From the NCBI RefSeq assembly GCF_004352835.1, contig NZ_SJSB01000002.1:62001-126000 (forward strand): DNA of 64,000 nucleotides, given 5' to 3'. A program made the position numbers and the translations under genes. Under the pieces are notes generated by a model. The model ran no database searches, was not told the origin of the DNA, and was given only the letters and a program-made list of their open reading frames with translations. Source of the stretch: Marinomonas flavescens (GTDB lineage Bacteria; Pseudomonadota; Gammaproteobacteria; Pseudomonadales; Marinomonadaceae). This document shows positions 17,156-27,898 of this stretch, piece by piece. Numbering within the stretch: the first letter of the stretch is position 1; every line of letters starts with the position of its first letter.

Positions 17156-20020
17156 ATGACTTCTCCGCTCTTAGCTTCACCAAATACCAATCCTCATTAT
17201 CAGGATCTTTATAACGTATTAAAAAATGTTATAGATGATAGCCGGCTGATTCGTGATCCTCTTCGCACTTTAGCGTATGGAACGGACGCCAGTTTTTATC
17301 GCTTAATTCCCCAGCTGGTGGTTCGCGTTAATGATGAAGAAGAAGTACGTTTGGTTTTAAAAGAAGCGAAGTCGAGAAAGCTTCCAGTGACATTTAGAGC
17401 GGCTGGCACGAGCTTGTCGGGCCAAGCCGTGACGAACTCGATCTTAATCCAGTTATCTGATCAGTGGAAAGGTCACACCATTCATCAGCATGGGCATGTT
17501 ATTTCCCTACAGCCTGGCATCATAGGTGCCCGAGCTAACCAATTATTGGCGCCTTTTCAGCGTAAAATCGGCCCAGATCCAGCGTCTATTAATGCTTGTA
17601 TGATTGGTGGCATAGCAGCTAACAATGCCAGCGGAATGTGCTGTGGCACGGCGCAAAACAGTTACAACACCGTAAAAAGTGCTCGAATTTTATTGGCCGA
17701 TGGCACTTTGTTAGATACGGCAGACGAAACCAGTAAAAAGCGATTTTCAGAAACCCATGGTGATTTATTAGATACGCTGACGCTACTAGGCGAGAAAACA
17801 CGTGGAAATACTGAGTTAGCAGATAAAATAAGACACAAATATAGACTTAAAAATACAACAGGGTACAGCTTGAATAGTCTGGTAGATTATCAAGACCCGT
17901 TTGATATATTGCTACATTTGATGATTGGTTCAGAAGGAACGCTAGGCTTCATCAGTGAGATAACCTATGAAACAGTGGTAGACCACCCTATTAAAGCGGC
18001 AACCATGATCTTTTTTGAAGACATGGAAGCGACTTGTCATGCGGTTACTGCCTTAAAAAGCGCGCCAGTCTCTGCCGTAGAGCTAATTGACCGTGCCGGA
18101 TTGCGTGCAGTAGAAGGCAAGCCTGGTATGCCAGATATGCTGTCATCTCTGGGTGAGAATGCCGCTGGTTTACTGATTGATGTCAGGGCATCGGACGAAG
18201 ACGAGTTAGCCAGTCATCTTGAATTGGTGTCGAGTTCTCTCGACGGTTTAAAAACACTTAATCCCATTGAATTCACACAAGAAAAAGCCGTATACGACTC
18301 TTACTGGAAAATCCGTAAAGGGTTATTTCCTGCAGTGGGTGCTGTTCGCCCCGTTGGAACTACCGTTATCATCGAAGATGTCGCCTTCCCCGTTGAGCAA
18401 TTAGCCGAAGGCGTTTTAGAGCTCCAAGGCGTTTTCCATAAGCATGGATATGATGAAGTTATTTTGTTTGGTCATGCTTTGGAAGGTAACCTTCATTTTG
18501 TCTTTACCCAAGGCTTTGATGCACCAGCGGAAGTTGTGCGTTATGAAAAGCTAATGGATGAAGTCGCACATTTAGTTGCCGTGAAATACAAAGGCTCTCT
18601 AAAAGCGGAGCATGGCACTGGCCGTAACATGGCGCCTTATGTGTCTTTAGAATGGGGTGAACAAGCTTATGAGATCATGTGGGACATTAAACGTGCGTTT
18701 GACCCTGACTTTTTGCTCAACCCCGATGTGATTTTGACTCACAATGCCAATTTGCATGTACAAAATCTAAAACCGTTACCTAAAGCGAACGATAAAGTGG
18801 ACACCTGTATCGAGTGTGGTTTCTGCGAATCGTCTTGTCCTTCTAAGTCACTTACTTTAACGCCACGTCAACGCATCGTCATCTGGCGAGAAATCCAGCG
18901 CTTGGTTGCTGCTGGAGATCAGCCTGAGCGTTTAGCGCTTCTGAAGAAAGATTATGATTACCAAGGCGTTGATACTTGCGCTGGTTGTGGTCTGTGTTCT
19001 ATGCAATGTCCGGTTGGTATCAACACAGGCGACTTAACTCGAGAGTTGCGACACGATCGTATCCCTGATAGCAAGGTGGGATATTGGATCGGAGATCACT
19101 TTGAAGGGGTCACAAAAACAGCGCGCTTAGGGCTCGCTTCAGCATCAGTCATGAAGAACATCGTTGGCGATAGTGGTATGGATTTGCTAACAGGCGCGGC
19201 CAATAAAGTAACAGGTGGAGTGGTTCCGAAATGGCGTTCAACGATGCCCAAGGCCTCTATCCCCTTGAAAACCTTGCTCGAAAACGACAACGATTGTGCT
19301 GTTGCGCAAACCGATCAAGGTTCCGTCGTGTATTTGCCGAGCTGTGCGACACGCGTCATGGGCAGTAGTCCTAATTCTAAGGATCAACGATCTGTCATGG
19401 AAGTGATGCTTAGCGTGCTTAGAAAATCTGGATACAAGGTCATTATTCCAAAAGGAGTGGAAAGTACTTGTTGTGGTTTGGCTTTTCAAAGCAAAGGTCA
19501 GTTCGCTGTTGCTGAGAAAAAGGCTAATGATCTTAATGCGTTATTACTTGAGGCCAGTGAGAACGGAAAGTACCCTATTGTGTGTGATACCAGCCCTTGT
19601 GTGTTGCGAATGAAAGAAACATTGGATGCCAAACTAAATTTGTACGAACAAGTATCCTTCATTAGTGAGTTTGTGCTGCCGCACCTAAAAATCACTAAAA
19701 AAACGGCTCGTATTGCCGTTCATGTTACCTGCAGTACAACGAGAATGGGCTTAGCAGACAGTTTTGTTGCTTTGGCGAATCAATTAGCAGATGACGTAGT
19801 GTTTCCTCCAGACATCACATGCTGTGGTTTCGCTGGAGACAAGGGCTTCTCGACACCAGAACTTAATGCCAGTGCGCTGAAAACATTATCAAAAGCGGTT
19901 GAAGGGTGTGAGGCTGGCTATTCGAATAGCCGAACTTGTGAAATTGGCTTGAGTGAACACAGCGGTTTAGATTATCAATCTATTGTGTATTTGGTCGATG
20001 AACTGAGCCATTCTCTTTAA
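17156..20020 (+). CDS. dld: FAD/Fe-S fused D-lactate dehydrogenase (quinone-linked)
   Basis: A 954-residue fusion. Residues about 30-210 are an FAD_binding_4 domain (TFRAAGTSLSGQAVT), 220-540 the FAD-oxidase C-terminal domain (AEHGTGRNM...DFLLNPD). Two 4Fe-4S motifs follow, CIECGFCESSCP (about 550) and CAGCGLCSMQCP (about 615). The C-terminus has two CCG motifs (CCGLAFQSKG, CCGFAGDKGF). The family oxidises D-lactate, or D-2-hydroxyglutarate in the YdiJ subgroup, and passes electrons to quinones. D-lactate is favoured by the divergent LldR-type regulator and its operators. ATG 17156 (MTSPLL) is chosen over an in-frame TTG 15 bases upstream. No lactate permease is nearby. Confidence 0.85.
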   Translation: MTSPLLASPNTNPHYQDLYNVLKNVIDDSRLIRDPLRTLAYGTDASFYRLIPQLVVRVNDEEEVRLVLKEAKSRKLPVTFRAAGTSLSGQAVTNSILIQLSDQWKGHTIHQHGHVISLQPGIIGARANQLLAPFQRKIGPDPASINACMIGGIAANNASGMCCGTAQNSYNTVKSARILLADGTLLDTADETSKKRFSETHGDLLDTLTLLGEKTRGNTELADKIRHKYRLKNTTGYSLNSLVDYQDPFDILLHLMIGSEGTLGFISEITYETVVDHPIKAATMIFFEDMEATCHAVTALKSAPVSAVELIDRAGLRAVEGKPGMPDMLSSLGENAAGLLIDVRASDEDELASHLELVSSSLDGLKTLNPIEFTQEKAVYDSYWKIRKGLFPAVGAVRPVGTTVIIEDVAFPVEQLAEGVLELQGVFHKHGYDEVILFGHALEGNLHFVFTQGFDAPAEVVRYEKLMDEVAHLVAVKYKGSLKAEHGTGRNMAPYVSLEWGEQAYEIMWDIKRAFDPDFLLNPDVILTHNANLHVQNLKPLPKANDKVDTCIECGFCESSCPSKSLTLTPRQRIVIWREIQRLVAAGDQPERLALLKKDYDYQGVDTCAGCGLCSMQCPVGINTGDLTRELRHDRIPDSKVGYWIGDHFEGVTKTARLGLASASVMKNIVGDSGMDLLTGAANKVTGGVVPKWRSTMPKASIPLKTLLENDNDCAVAQTDQGSVVYLPSCATRVMGSSPNSKDQRSVMEVMLSVLRKSGYKVIIPKGVESTCCGLAFQSKGQFAVAEKKANDLNALLLEASENGKYPIVCDTSPCVLRMKETLDAKLNLYEQVSFISEFVLPHLKITKKTARIAVHVTCSTTRMGLADSFVALANQLADDVVFPPDITCCGFAGDKGFSTPELNASALKTLSKAVEGCEAGYSNSRTCEIGLSEHSGLDYQSIVYLVDELSHSL

Positions 20021-20443
20021 AAAGCGGTTTTCTATATAAATAGGGCATATTCAGGTGACACTGAATGTTGCTCTCATCAACTACCTGCGTTATCAATCAA
20101 TGTCTATTCTCGATATCTATTATTAATCAGTATTGAGAATAGGCATTGATTACATGGGTAAAGCAGCTAATATTAAAAATTTTGAAAAATCATAATTTAT
20201 GAATATTGACGGCCTAATGTAAAGAAACTACCGGTATAACGCGACTTGAATGATAGGTATAAGCGTCCGTTATGATTAATAGTGTAAGTTTTACTAAAAA
20301 GATCGTGAAGGAAATGCCGACAAACGCTAAACTACACTTTGTGTGATTGTATATATTTTGATATATTTCGCGCACCGGAACTCGCGGATTGCTGTGAATG
20401 CGCAATTTACGCCACTATTACTTGACAAAACTGGACGCAAAAA
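20021..20443. other. Intergenic region after dld with strong hairpin
   Basis: No gene is supported here. A small dyad (ATTCAG-gtgaca-CTGAAT) near 20049 and the long hairpin at 20096-20150 are the visible structure; the rest is AT-rich. Confidence 0.5.
20096..20150. repeat. 55-base imperfect palindrome
   Basis: ATCAATG-t-CTATTCTC-g-ATA (20096-20115) pairs with TAT-t-GAGAATAG-g-CATTGAT (20131-20150). The stem is about 20 positions long with two non-Watson-Crick pairs and a 15-base loop. There is no clean T-run, so a terminator role is uncertain. Confidence 0.5.
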
Positions 20444-20788
20444 TTGAATTCATTACAAACTATTTTGTATAAGAGAGTGCTTCTTTCTCTGCAAATGTCG
20501 CCTACATGGCTGACCGTTTTGTTGTGTCTGTCTATTTTCGCTAGCGCGTTTTATTTTACGTCCTTTACTCCTCTTTTCTTAATACCTGAACACCTTCTAA
20601 GCTCCCCTATTCTTGCTTCTGTGCTTTTAATGAGCACGGGAGTGACATACCTATTGGTAAGATATTGGCATGAAAATGCGGATATCAACCTTGCTCGCCA
20701 AAAAATGGCCTCCTTTTTACATCGTGATGACTCTTTATATAGAGCAGTTGGTTCGTGTCGAGACACAGCCCACGACAGGATGATATAG
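20444..20788 (+). CDS. Hypothetical small membrane protein
   Basis: A possible 114-residue protein starting at TTG, or 97 residues from ATG 20495. Two hydrophobic stretches (WLTVLLCLSIFASAFYF and ASVLLMSTGVTYLLV) suggest two membrane helices, followed by a charged tail with several Arg and His. The Shine-Dalgarno is weak and the family is not recognised. It lies upstream of cyoA, separated by a terminator-like hairpin. It may be non-coding. Confidence 0.35.
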   Translation: MNSLQTILYKRVLLSLQMSPTWLTVLLCLSIFASAFYFTSFTPLFLIPEHLLSSPILASVLLMSTGVTYLLVRYWHENADINLARQKMASFLHRDDSLYRAVGSCRDTAHDRMI

Positions 20789-20901
20789 AGCACCCTTTTT
20801 CAGATTTAGGTGATCCATCAAGACAATTACTTCGTTAATGTAATAGTTACGCAGTAAGTGTTCTTGTAGTGCTGATGTCAGCATGCGGAGCATCTTTGCT
20901 G

Positions 20902-20927
20902 AAAACGCCGGTTTGGCCGGTTTTTTC
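20902..20927 (+). terminator. Terminator-like hairpin upstream of cyoA
   Basis: CCGG (20908-20911) and CCGG (20917-20920) pair around TTTGG, with flanking AAAA and TTTTTT extending the stem after a two-base bulge. The T-run supports termination or attenuation before cyoA. Confidence 0.5.
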
Positions 20928-20980
20928 GTTCTGCTTCTTTAATGTTAAAGATGCAGTGTTGTGAACCTCAGGGTTAGAGG

Positions 20981-21970
20981 ATGATTCTTTTGTTAACTCG
21001 TATCCTAAGTAAAATCGCTTTGGCTATTGCAGTAGGCTTGCTTGCTGGTTGCCAAGGTGGCGTGCTTGATCCAAAAGGACAAGTAGGTATTGATGAGAAA
21101 CATTTGATTATTGTATCAACTGTTTTAATGCTGCTTGTAGTAATCCCAGTGATCTTTATGACACTTTATTTCGCTTGGAAATATCGTGAAGGTCGTGATG
21201 AGATCTACGAACCTAAGTGGTCACACTCCACTAAAATTGAAGTTATGTGTTGGACTGTTCCAATTATAATCGTCATCATTCTTGGTGTGATTACATGGGT
21301 CTCAACTCATGAATTAGACCCTTATAAACCGTTGAAATCTGATAAAGACCATATCACGGTTGAAGTTGTGTCGATGAACTGGAAATGGGTGTTTATTTAT
21401 CCAGATCTAGGCATTGCTACAGTGAACGAATTAGCGTTTCCAGCTAATGTTCCTGTTGCATTCAAAATATCTTCTGAAGGTGTCATGAACTCTTTCTTCA
21501 TTCCTCAATTGGGTAGTCAAATTTACTCAATGGCAGGCATGGTGACTAAACTGCATTTGATTGCAAATGAGCCAGGTACATTTAAAGGCTATTCTGCAAA
21601 CTACAGTGGTGCGGGTTTCTCTGGTATGAAGTTTAATGCCATTGCTACGCCTACTGAAGCAGGATTCGACGCTTGGGTTGCAAAAGTTAGAGCATCAAAT
21701 AAATCTCTAACACCAGAAGTTTATGCAGAACTTGCTAAAAACTCTGAAAACAATCCAGTTGAATACTTCGGAACCGTTAAACCTGGTATTTTCCACGACA
21801 ATGTCATGAAATTCATGAAAGATTACGGTCGTGTAGAAATGCTGAAAGGGACAACTTTCGATCCTCCAATGATGGGTGATATGAAAAGCGGTGAGATGGA
21901 TCATAGTAAGATGACACATGAGTCATCTGAACATCCGTCTGATGAGATGAAAATGGAGGCAGATAAGTAA
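20981..21970 (+). CDS. cyoA: Cytochrome bo3 ubiquinol oxidase subunit II
   Basis: A 329-residue lipoprotein with lipobox LLAGC (Cys 24), two membrane helices (about 43-65 and 88-108) and a periplasmic cupredoxin domain ([35 protein letters not shown]). The CuA ligands of cytochrome c oxidases are absent, as expected for a quinol oxidase. The C-terminal tail is unusual in being rich in Met, His, Asp and Ser ([18 protein letters not shown]), possibly metal-binding. It is the first gene of cyoABCDE; its TAA overlaps the cyoB ATG by one base. Confidence 0.97.
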   Translation: MILLLTRILSKIALAIAVGLLAGCQGGVLDPKGQVGIDEKHLIIVSTVLMLLVVIPVIFMTLYFAWKYREGRDEIYEPKWSHSTKIEVMCWTVPIIIVIILGVITWVSTHELDPYKPLKSDKDHITVEVVSMNWKWVFIYPDLGIATVNELAFPANVPVAFKISSEGVMNSFFIPQLGSQIYSMAGMVTKLHLIANEPGTFKGYSANYSGAGFSGMKFNAIATPTEAGFDAWVAKVRASNKSLTPEVYAELAKNSENNPVEYFGTVKPGIFHDNVMKFMKDYGRVEMLKGTTFDPPMMGDMKSGEMDHSKMTHESSEHPSDEMKMEADK

Positions 21971-23949
21971 TGTCGATATTAGGCAAATTATCTTTAGAAT
22001 CTATTCCTTACCACGAACCGATTCTTGTTGTAACGTTCTCAGTTGTAGTTGCATTGGTTCTTGCCATTGCTTTTCTTGTGATTCGTTATAATAAGTTAGG
22101 CGTGCTTTGGAATGACTGGTTAACCTCGGTTGACCATAAACGCTTAGGCGTGATGTACATAGTACTGGCTCTTGTTATGTTGATCCGAGGCTTCTCAGAC
22201 GCAATTATGATGCGTTTGCAGCTTGCTTTGGCAACAAATGGCGATCCAGGCTATTTGCCACCCCATCACTATGACCAAATCTTTACAGCGCACGGCACCA
22301 TCATGATCATCTTTATGGCTATGCCATTCATGATTGGTTTGATGAACATTGTGCTTCCATTACAGATTGGTGCTCGTGATGTTGCCTTCCCGTTCCTAAA
22401 CAACCTTAGTTTTTGGCTAACGGCTGGTGGTGCGATTCTAATCAACATCTCTCTTTTTGTGGGTGAATTTGCAAAAACAGGTTGGGTGGCGTATCCGCCA
22501 TTAGCCGGTTTGAAGTTCAGTCCGGATGTCGGGGTTGATTATTATATATGGGCACTGCAGATATCCGGGATTGGTACGACATTAACCGCCGTTAACTTCT
22601 TAGCGACTGTGTTTAAAATGCGTGCCCCTGGAATGAAATTGATGGATATGCCGATCTTTACTTGGACCTGTACTTGGGCCAATATTTTGATCGCTGCATC
22701 TTTCCCAATTTTGACTGCTGTTTTGGCAATGCTAACGCTTGACCGTTACCTAGATTTCCACTTCTTTACGATTTCTGGTGGCGGTAACCCAATGATGTAT
22801 ATCAACTTGTTCTGGGCATGGGGTCACCCTGAGGTGTATATCCTTGTTCTTCCAGCATTTGGTGTATTCTCTGAGGTTCTTTCTACCTTTACAGGTAAGC
22901 GCTTGTTTGGTCATAAGTCTATGATTTATGCGAGTGGTGCAATTGCTGTTCTTGGTTTCATCGTATGGCTACACCATTTCTTTACCATGGGTTCAAGTGC
23001 GAACGTTAACGCCTTCTTTGGTATGGCAACCATGGTTATTGCTGTACCGACGGGTTTGAAGCTATTCAACTGGATCTTTACTATTTATCGTGGTCGTCTT
23101 CGCATTACCGTTCCGGTACTTTGGTCGCTTGGTTTCATGGTGACTTTCACTATCGGTGGTATGACTGGTGTACTTCTAGCGGTACCAGGTGCTGACTATG
23201 TGTTGCATAACAGCTTGTTCTTGATTGCCCATTTCCATAACACCATCATTGGTGGTGCGGTATTTGGTTATCTTGCAGGTTTTGCTTATTGGTTCCCTAA
23301 AGCAATGGGCTTCCACCTTAACGTTAAGTTAGGTAAAGCAGCTTTTTGGTGCTGGTTGATTGGTTTCTTCTTAGCCTTTATGCCTTTGTATGTACTTGGC
23401 TTCTTGGGAATGACTCGTCGTCTAAACCACACGAACAACCCTGAGTGGAATATCTGGTTATATATCGCGTTAGTGGGTGCCTTTGTCATCTTAGCCGGTA
23501 TCGTATTCCAGTTACTTCAGCTGTATGTCAGCTTCCGAGATCGTGCGCAAAACCTGGATACCACTGGTGATCCATGGAATGGCCACACTCTTGAATGGTC
23601 GACTGCTTCTCCACCGCAGTACTACAACTTTGCAGAAACACCTGTAGTGTCTGATATCGATGCGTTCACTGACATGAAAGAAAAAGGTGAAGCTTACGTT
23701 CGTAAAGACAGCTACGCTCCGATTCACATGCCTAAGAACACTTCTTCTGGTATCGCAATCGCGGGTTGTATCACTGTTATGGGCTTTGCATTGATTTGGC
23801 ACATTTGGTGGTTAGCTGCTCTAGGCTTGTTTGGCGCGTTTGTATCTTTGATAGTACGTGTTTACACAACAGACGTTGATTACTATGTTCAGCCTGATGA
23901 GGTCGCTCGTATTGAGAATGAACATCTAGATAACGTGGCTAAGGGGTAA
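21970..23949 (+). CDS. cyoB: Cytochrome bo3 ubiquinol oxidase subunit I
   Basis: A 659-residue haem-copper oxidase catalytic subunit, usual length. Key motifs are the low-spin haem ligand region ([15 protein letters not shown]), the CuB/Tyr segment [15 protein letters not shown], the CuB His pair in WLHHFFTMG, and the distal haem ligands in [12 protein letters not shown]. It reduces O2 to water and pumps protons in the inner membrane. It overlaps cyoA by one base and is followed 2 bases later by cyoC. Confidence 0.98.
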   Translation: MSILGKLSLESIPYHEPILVVTFSVVVALVLAIAFLVIRYNKLGVLWNDWLTSVDHKRLGVMYIVLALVMLIRGFSDAIMMRLQLALATNGDPGYLPPHHYDQIFTAHGTIMIIFMAMPFMIGLMNIVLPLQIGARDVAFPFLNNLSFWLTAGGAILINISLFVGEFAKTGWVAYPPLAGLKFSPDVGVDYYIWALQISGIGTTLTAVNFLATVFKMRAPGMKLMDMPIFTWTCTWANILIAASFPILTAVLAMLTLDRYLDFHFFTISGGGNPMMYINLFWAWGHPEVYILVLPAFGVFSEVLSTFTGKRLFGHKSMIYASGAIAVLGFIVWLHHFFTMGSSANVNAFFGMATMVIAVPTGLKLFNWIFTIYRGRLRITVPVLWSLGFMVTFTIGGMTGVLLAVPGADYVLHNSLFLIAHFHNTIIGGAVFGYLAGFAYWFPKAMGFHLNVKLGKAAFWCWLIGFFLAFMPLYVLGFLGMTRRLNHTNNPEWNIWLYIALVGAFVILAGIVFQLLQLYVSFRDRAQNLDTTGDPWNGHTLEWSTASPPQYYNFAETPVVSDIDAFTDMKEKGEAYVRKDSYAPIHMPKNTSSGIAIAGCITVMGFALIWHIWWLAALGLFGAFVSLIVRVYTTDVDYYVQPDEVARIENEHLDNVAKG

Positions 23950-23951
23950 TC

Positions 23952-24563
23952 ATGAGTACAACACATATGAATACACATTCAGCTCACGATGAGCATCACG
24001 ACCACGAACCAGCACCGTATAACGTGTTTGGATTCTGGTTATACCTAATGACGGATTGCTTGTTATTCGCATCTGTCTTCGCTACCTACGCTGTGCTCTT
24101 CATGAACACAGCCGGTGGTGTATCAGGTAAAGATATTTTCGAACTAGACTTTGTTCTAGTGGAAACGGCAGCGCTACTTATTTCAAGTATCACTTACGGT
24201 TTCGCGTTGTTATGCGCACACAACAAAAACAAAGGTGGCACCCTTGCGTGGTTGCTAGTGACGTTTGCGATGGGTGTTGTGTTCATCAGCATGGAAATAT
24301 ACGAGTTTCATCATCTAATCGTTGCGGGACATGGACCTCAGACTAGTGCTTTCTTGACAGCCTTCTTTACCCTTGTTGGTACTCACGGCTTGCATGTAAC
24401 AGCTGGTTTGATCTGGATGTTCATCATGATGGTTGAAGTTGCAAAAACGGGTCTTGGTGGTCGCACGATAACTCGTCTAAGCTGCTTAAGTTTGTTCTGG
24501 CATTTCTTGGATGTTATCTGGATCTGTGTTTTCACCGTTGTTTACCTGATGGGGAAAGTATAA
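23952..24563 (+). CDS. cyoC: Cytochrome bo3 ubiquinol oxidase subunit III
   Basis: A 203-residue protein with a His/Asp-rich N-terminus ([16 protein letters not shown]) and five membrane helices ([21 protein letters not shown] onward; [14 protein letters not shown]), as in CyoC. It stabilises the oxidase core. Its TAA is immediately followed by the cyoD ATG. Confidence 0.96.
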   Translation: MSTTHMNTHSAHDEHHDHEPAPYNVFGFWLYLMTDCLLFASVFATYAVLFMNTAGGVSGKDIFELDFVLVETAALLISSITYGFALLCAHNKNKGGTLAWLLVTFAMGVVFISMEIYEFHHLIVAGHGPQTSAFLTAFFTLVGTHGLHVTAGLIWMFIMMVEVAKTGLGGRTITRLSCLSLFWHFLDVIWICVFTVVYLMGKV

Positions 24564-24884
24564 ATGAGCAATCATTCTTCTGAAGCTAATTCACACGGCA
24601 GCGTTGGGTCTTACGTCACTGGTTTTGTATTGTCTGTTATCTTGACAGCAATTCCATTCTGGATGGTGATGACGCACGCGTTTGATAATGAAACAACCTA
24701 TATATCAATTGTAGCACTCGCAATTGTTCAGATTTTTGTTCACTTGAAGTATTTCCTTCACTTGAACTTCTCTGAAAATGGCAAGTTAGATACTTATTCT
24801 TTCTTGTTTGCTCTTATGATTATAGTAATGGTTGTAGCATTGTCTGTTTGGATCATCTACGCGTCTAACGCGATGATGATGTAA
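24564..24884 (+). CDS. cyoD: Cytochrome bo3 ubiquinol oxidase subunit IV
   Basis: A 106-residue protein with three membrane helices (YVTGFVLSVILTAIPFWMV; ISIVALAIVQIFVHLKYFLH; FLFALMIIVMVVALSVWII), matching CyoD. The family helps CuB binding and assembly. It starts directly after the cyoC stop. Confidence 0.95.
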   Translation: MSNHSSEANSHGSVGSYVTGFVLSVILTAIPFWMVMTHAFDNETTYISIVALAIVQIFVHLKYFLHLNFSENGKLDTYSFLFALMIIVMVVALSVWIIYASNAMMM

Positions 24885-24941
24885 GCTGAATAACTTGATA
24901 AATATGCGGAATAAAAACCGCGTCGATGGGAGTCTATAAAG

Positions 24942-25832
24942 ATGTTTAAGCGTTATCTCCAGGTGACTAAACCTGGCATCATTATGGGCAACCTCATCTC
25001 AGTTGCGGGAGGCTTTCTTTTAGCCTCTCGTGGCGAGATCGACTGGATTCTTATGCTAGCGACAGTCATTGGCTTGTCGTTAGTCGTTGCTTCTGGCTGT
25101 GCCATTAACAACTATATAGACAGAGACATAGATGCAAAAATGCAACGTACGCGTAACCGGGTAACGGTCACGGGTGAAATGTCTGGTAAAGCCGCTTTTG
25201 TTCACGGTGTTGTATTAGGTCTAATCGGGTTTGCCTTATTGGCTTACTTCACTAACTGGGTTGCTGTTTCCTTCGCAGGTTTTGGCTACTTTGTTTATGT
25301 TGGCTTATACACCATGTACTTTAAGCGAAAATCCGTATACGGAACTGCGATTGGTAGCTTATCTGGTGCTGTACCTCCAGTAGTTGGCTATTGTGCCGCT
25401 GCAGGTCAATTTGATGCAGGCGCTGCGATTCTTCTTGCGATGTTTTGTATTTGGCAGATGCCGCACTCTTATGCGATTGCCATTTTTCGTTACAAAGATT
25501 ACGCCGCGGCTAATATCCCTGTATTGCCGGTTGCGGAAGGCATTGCCAAAGCGAAACGTCATATTGTCCTTTATATCGCCGCGTTTGCGATTGTGACCGC
25601 ACTGCTGCCATTAACTGGCTACGTTGGTGTGGGCTTTATGATTGTGGCTTTATCTACCAGCCTTTGGTGGCTAGCGATGGCGTTAAGAGGCTATCGCAAG
25701 GACATTGATATAAACGGTTGGGCACGCCAAGTGTTTTTCTTCTCTATCATCACAGTAACTGCTCTGAGCGTTACTATGGCGGTAGACTTCAAAACACCCG
25801 CTGATCTTTTAGTTTTTGCTTCGGCACACTAA
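24942..25832 (+). CDS. cyoE: Protohaem IX farnesyltransferase (haem O synthase)
   Basis: A 296-residue UbiA-family prenyltransferase with about eight helices. The first Asp-rich motif is [18 protein letters not shown] (residues about 50-67), and the second conserved loop includes [25 protein letters not shown]. It farnesylates haem B to haem O for the bo3 oxidase. It closes the cyo operon, 57 bases after cyoD, and is followed by a terminator. Confidence 0.96.
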   Translation: MFKRYLQVTKPGIIMGNLISVAGGFLLASRGEIDWILMLATVIGLSLVVASGCAINNYIDRDIDAKMQRTRNRVTVTGEMSGKAAFVHGVVLGLIGFALLAYFTNWVAVSFAGFGYFVYVGLYTMYFKRKSVYGTAIGSLSGAVPPVVGYCAAAGQFDAGAAILLAMFCIWQMPHSYAIAIFRYKDYAAANIPVLPVAEGIAKAKRHIVLYIAAFAIVTALLPLTGYVGVGFMIVALSTSLWWLAMALRGYRKDIDINGWARQVFFFSIITVTALSVTMAVDFKTPADLLVFASAH

Positions 25833-25874
25833 TGCAGTCTTTATTACTGACGTCTCTATAAGTAATTGTTTATA

Positions 25875-25899
25875 AAAACGGGTCTTTTGACTCGTTTTT
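25875..25899 (+). terminator. Terminator of the cyo operon
   Basis: ACGGGTC (25878-25884) pairs with GACTCGT (25889-25895), one G-U pair, loop TTTT, flanked by AAAA and TTTTT. Confidence 0.8.
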
Positions 25900-26039
25900 C
25901 ATTTCTATCTCTCTCCTGATTATTTCTAAATAAGCCTCTTCCCTGCACCTTCATAATTCGCTATGTTGTTTACAGTGACTACTTTATATCCTTGATTATT
26001 CTAGTCTGTTATTTTTGTGCTATCGACATTAAGGACGAT

Positions 26040-27674
26040 ATGATGAAGGCACTTTTCCTAGTCCCCTTGTTTTGCTTTCTACTTGTTACTAGTAGTTTTG
26101 CGAATGCTATGGCCTGTAGCGAGCTAAAAAAAATAGCCCCAGAAGGCATACAGATTAGTGCTACCCGTTATTATCCTGATGGTAAGGCCTTGGTTTCATT
26201 TTGTCTTGTGAGAGGGCAAATGGATCATCGAATTGGCATCGATGGCAAACCCTACTCGCTTAAATTTGAATTGCGTTTACCTGACTATTGGCAAGGGCGG
26301 TTTGCGTATCAATTCAATAGTGGGAACGATGGCGAAGTAAAGCCTGCATTAGGGAATGTGACCGGATTGCTCCCTGCGCAATATGCGATTAACCGAGGTT
26401 TTGCCGTAGTGTCTAGCAACGGAGGGCATGATGCCGAGCCCATTTCACAAGCAGGACTCGATGGTTCCGCATTATTTGGACGAGACCCTCAAGCACGCCG
26501 AGATTATGGCTACGATGCTGTGCGTAAACTCTATCCTGTGGCGAGAATGCTGATACAGAATTATTATGGTGCTCCGATTCGCTATAGTTATGGCATAGGA
26601 AGCTCAAATGGCGGTCGTATGGCAATCGTCGCCGCTGCTCGCTACCCACGTATGTTCGACGGCTTGCTGGTTGGCTACCCCGGACTCGACCTTCCAAAAG
26701 CGGCGCTTCAGTTTGCTTGGGACGCACAAGCACTTCATCGAGTCGCGTTAACCAAACGTGATCTCGTTATGTTTACCAAAAGCCTGCTGGATCAATGCGA
26801 TGGTTTGGACGGGATTAAAGACGATTTGATCTTTGCATCAGATTCTTGTCAGCAACGATTTAAACCGAGTTTACTGGCGTGTAAAGGGGAATTTGATCGT
26901 TACTGTCTTGCTCCAGAAAAAGTAGCGGCCCTTATGCGAATGCAACAAGGTCCGAAAAATTCAAAAGGACAGGCGTTATATTCGGATTGGGTCTACGACA
27001 CCGGCATACGTTCAGAAAATTGGCGTCGTTGGAAAATCCAAAGCACGGTCAATGTTTGGCAGTTTAAACCTATTTCTAACGTCCTTGGCGCAGCAGCTCT
27101 AGCCAATATTTTTATGACACCACCGGTACACACAGGCAGCACTCCAGGGTTATTAGAAGCATTTTTGTTAGCGTTCAATTTTGATAAAGATGCCCCCAAA
27201 ATTTATGCTAAAAATAGTCAATTTCCAGAATCTGCAATGAATTTCATGACATCACCTGGCGCGAATGGACCAAAATTACAGCAATTTAAACAAAATGGCG
27301 GAAAAATGGTCATTTTCCACGGTAACAGCGATCCCGTATTTTCGGTTAAAAATACTATCCGCTGGTATAACGATTTGAACTTTAATCAAGAAGGTAAGGC
27401 GGACAGTTTTGTGCGCTTGTATCGTATCCCCGGAATGCCTCATGGAGAAGGAGGCCCGTCGCTGGACCGCTTTGATATGCTATTGCCCTTGATGGAATGG
27501 GTGGAGCGTAAACAGGCGCCTAATACTGTTATTGCGACAGCACGGCCGAATAATCCAGAGCTCACGAACCGCATGCAAGGGTTAGAGCGCCCTCTTTGTC
27601 CTTATCCTAGGACGGCTATTTACCAACGAGGAAGCGTGAATTTAGCCAGCTCATTTGTTTGCCGAAGCGAATAG
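26040..27674 (+). CDS. Secreted tannase/feruloyl esterase-family hydrolase
   Basis: A 544-residue tannase-family (PF07519) esterase with a signal peptide (LFLVPLFCFLLVTSSFANA). The nucleophile elbow is GSSNGG (about 187-192, Ser 189). CDGLDGIKDDLI matches the calcium-binding CDxxDGxxD loop of the lid. The catalytic His is probably in MPHGEGG near residue 470. Family members hydrolyse phenolic esters such as tannins, feruloyl-polysaccharides or terephthalate monoesters; the substrate here is unknown. AAGGA lies before two adjacent ATGs (26040, 26043); either may be used. No neighbour suggests a pathway. The upstream 200 bases hold the cyo terminator. Confidence 0.85.
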   Translation: MMKALFLVPLFCFLLVTSSFANAMACSELKKIAPEGIQISATRYYPDGKALVSFCLVRGQMDHRIGIDGKPYSLKFELRLPDYWQGRFAYQFNSGNDGEVKPALGNVTGLLPAQYAINRGFAVVSSNGGHDAEPISQAGLDGSALFGRDPQARRDYGYDAVRKLYPVARMLIQNYYGAPIRYSYGIGSSNGGRMAIVAAARYPRMFDGLLVGYPGLDLPKAALQFAWDAQALHRVALTKRDLVMFTKSLLDQCDGLDGIKDDLIFASDSCQQRFKPSLLACKGEFDRYCLAPEKVAALMRMQQGPKNSKGQALYSDWVYDTGIRSENWRRWKIQSTVNVWQFKPISNVLGAAALANIFMTPPVHTGSTPGLLEAFLLAFNFDKDAPKIYAKNSQFPESAMNFMTSPGANGPKLQQFKQNGGKMVIFHGNSDPVFSVKNTIRWYNDLNFNQEGKADSFVRLYRIPGMPHGEGGPSLDRFDMLLPLMEWVERKQAPNTVIATARPNNPELTNRMQGLERPLCPYPRTAIYQRGSVNLASSFVCRSE

Positions 27675-27898
27675 CATAGTTATTTTCTCTCGCGAGTTTC
27701 ATATTGCCTCACAGACTAAATGAAGACTTAGATATGTATTTTTATTTATACCTTATATAAAAAAATCAGTGCCTAGATAGCCTCTTCAGCCCAGTCTATA
27801 CGGGTATTGAGGATAGATTGTGTACATTCTTTGTAACGCATTGTAAATGATAAGCAATATATATAATGTTCATTCTATATTAATAGTGATGAATCAAT
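27675..27898. other. Promoter region of the marR-emrAB operon
   Basis: AT-rich sequence with direct repeats CTTTGTAACG and CATTGTAAATG followed by TATATATAATG, a likely -10 region. No clear long dyad is seen. The gene that follows is preceded by no strong Shine-Dalgarno. Confidence 0.35.

Noticed and set aside
20214..20405. 63-codon minus-strand frame with one hydrophobic stretch
   Set aside because: No ribosome site and no family resemblance; lies in an AT-rich spacer.
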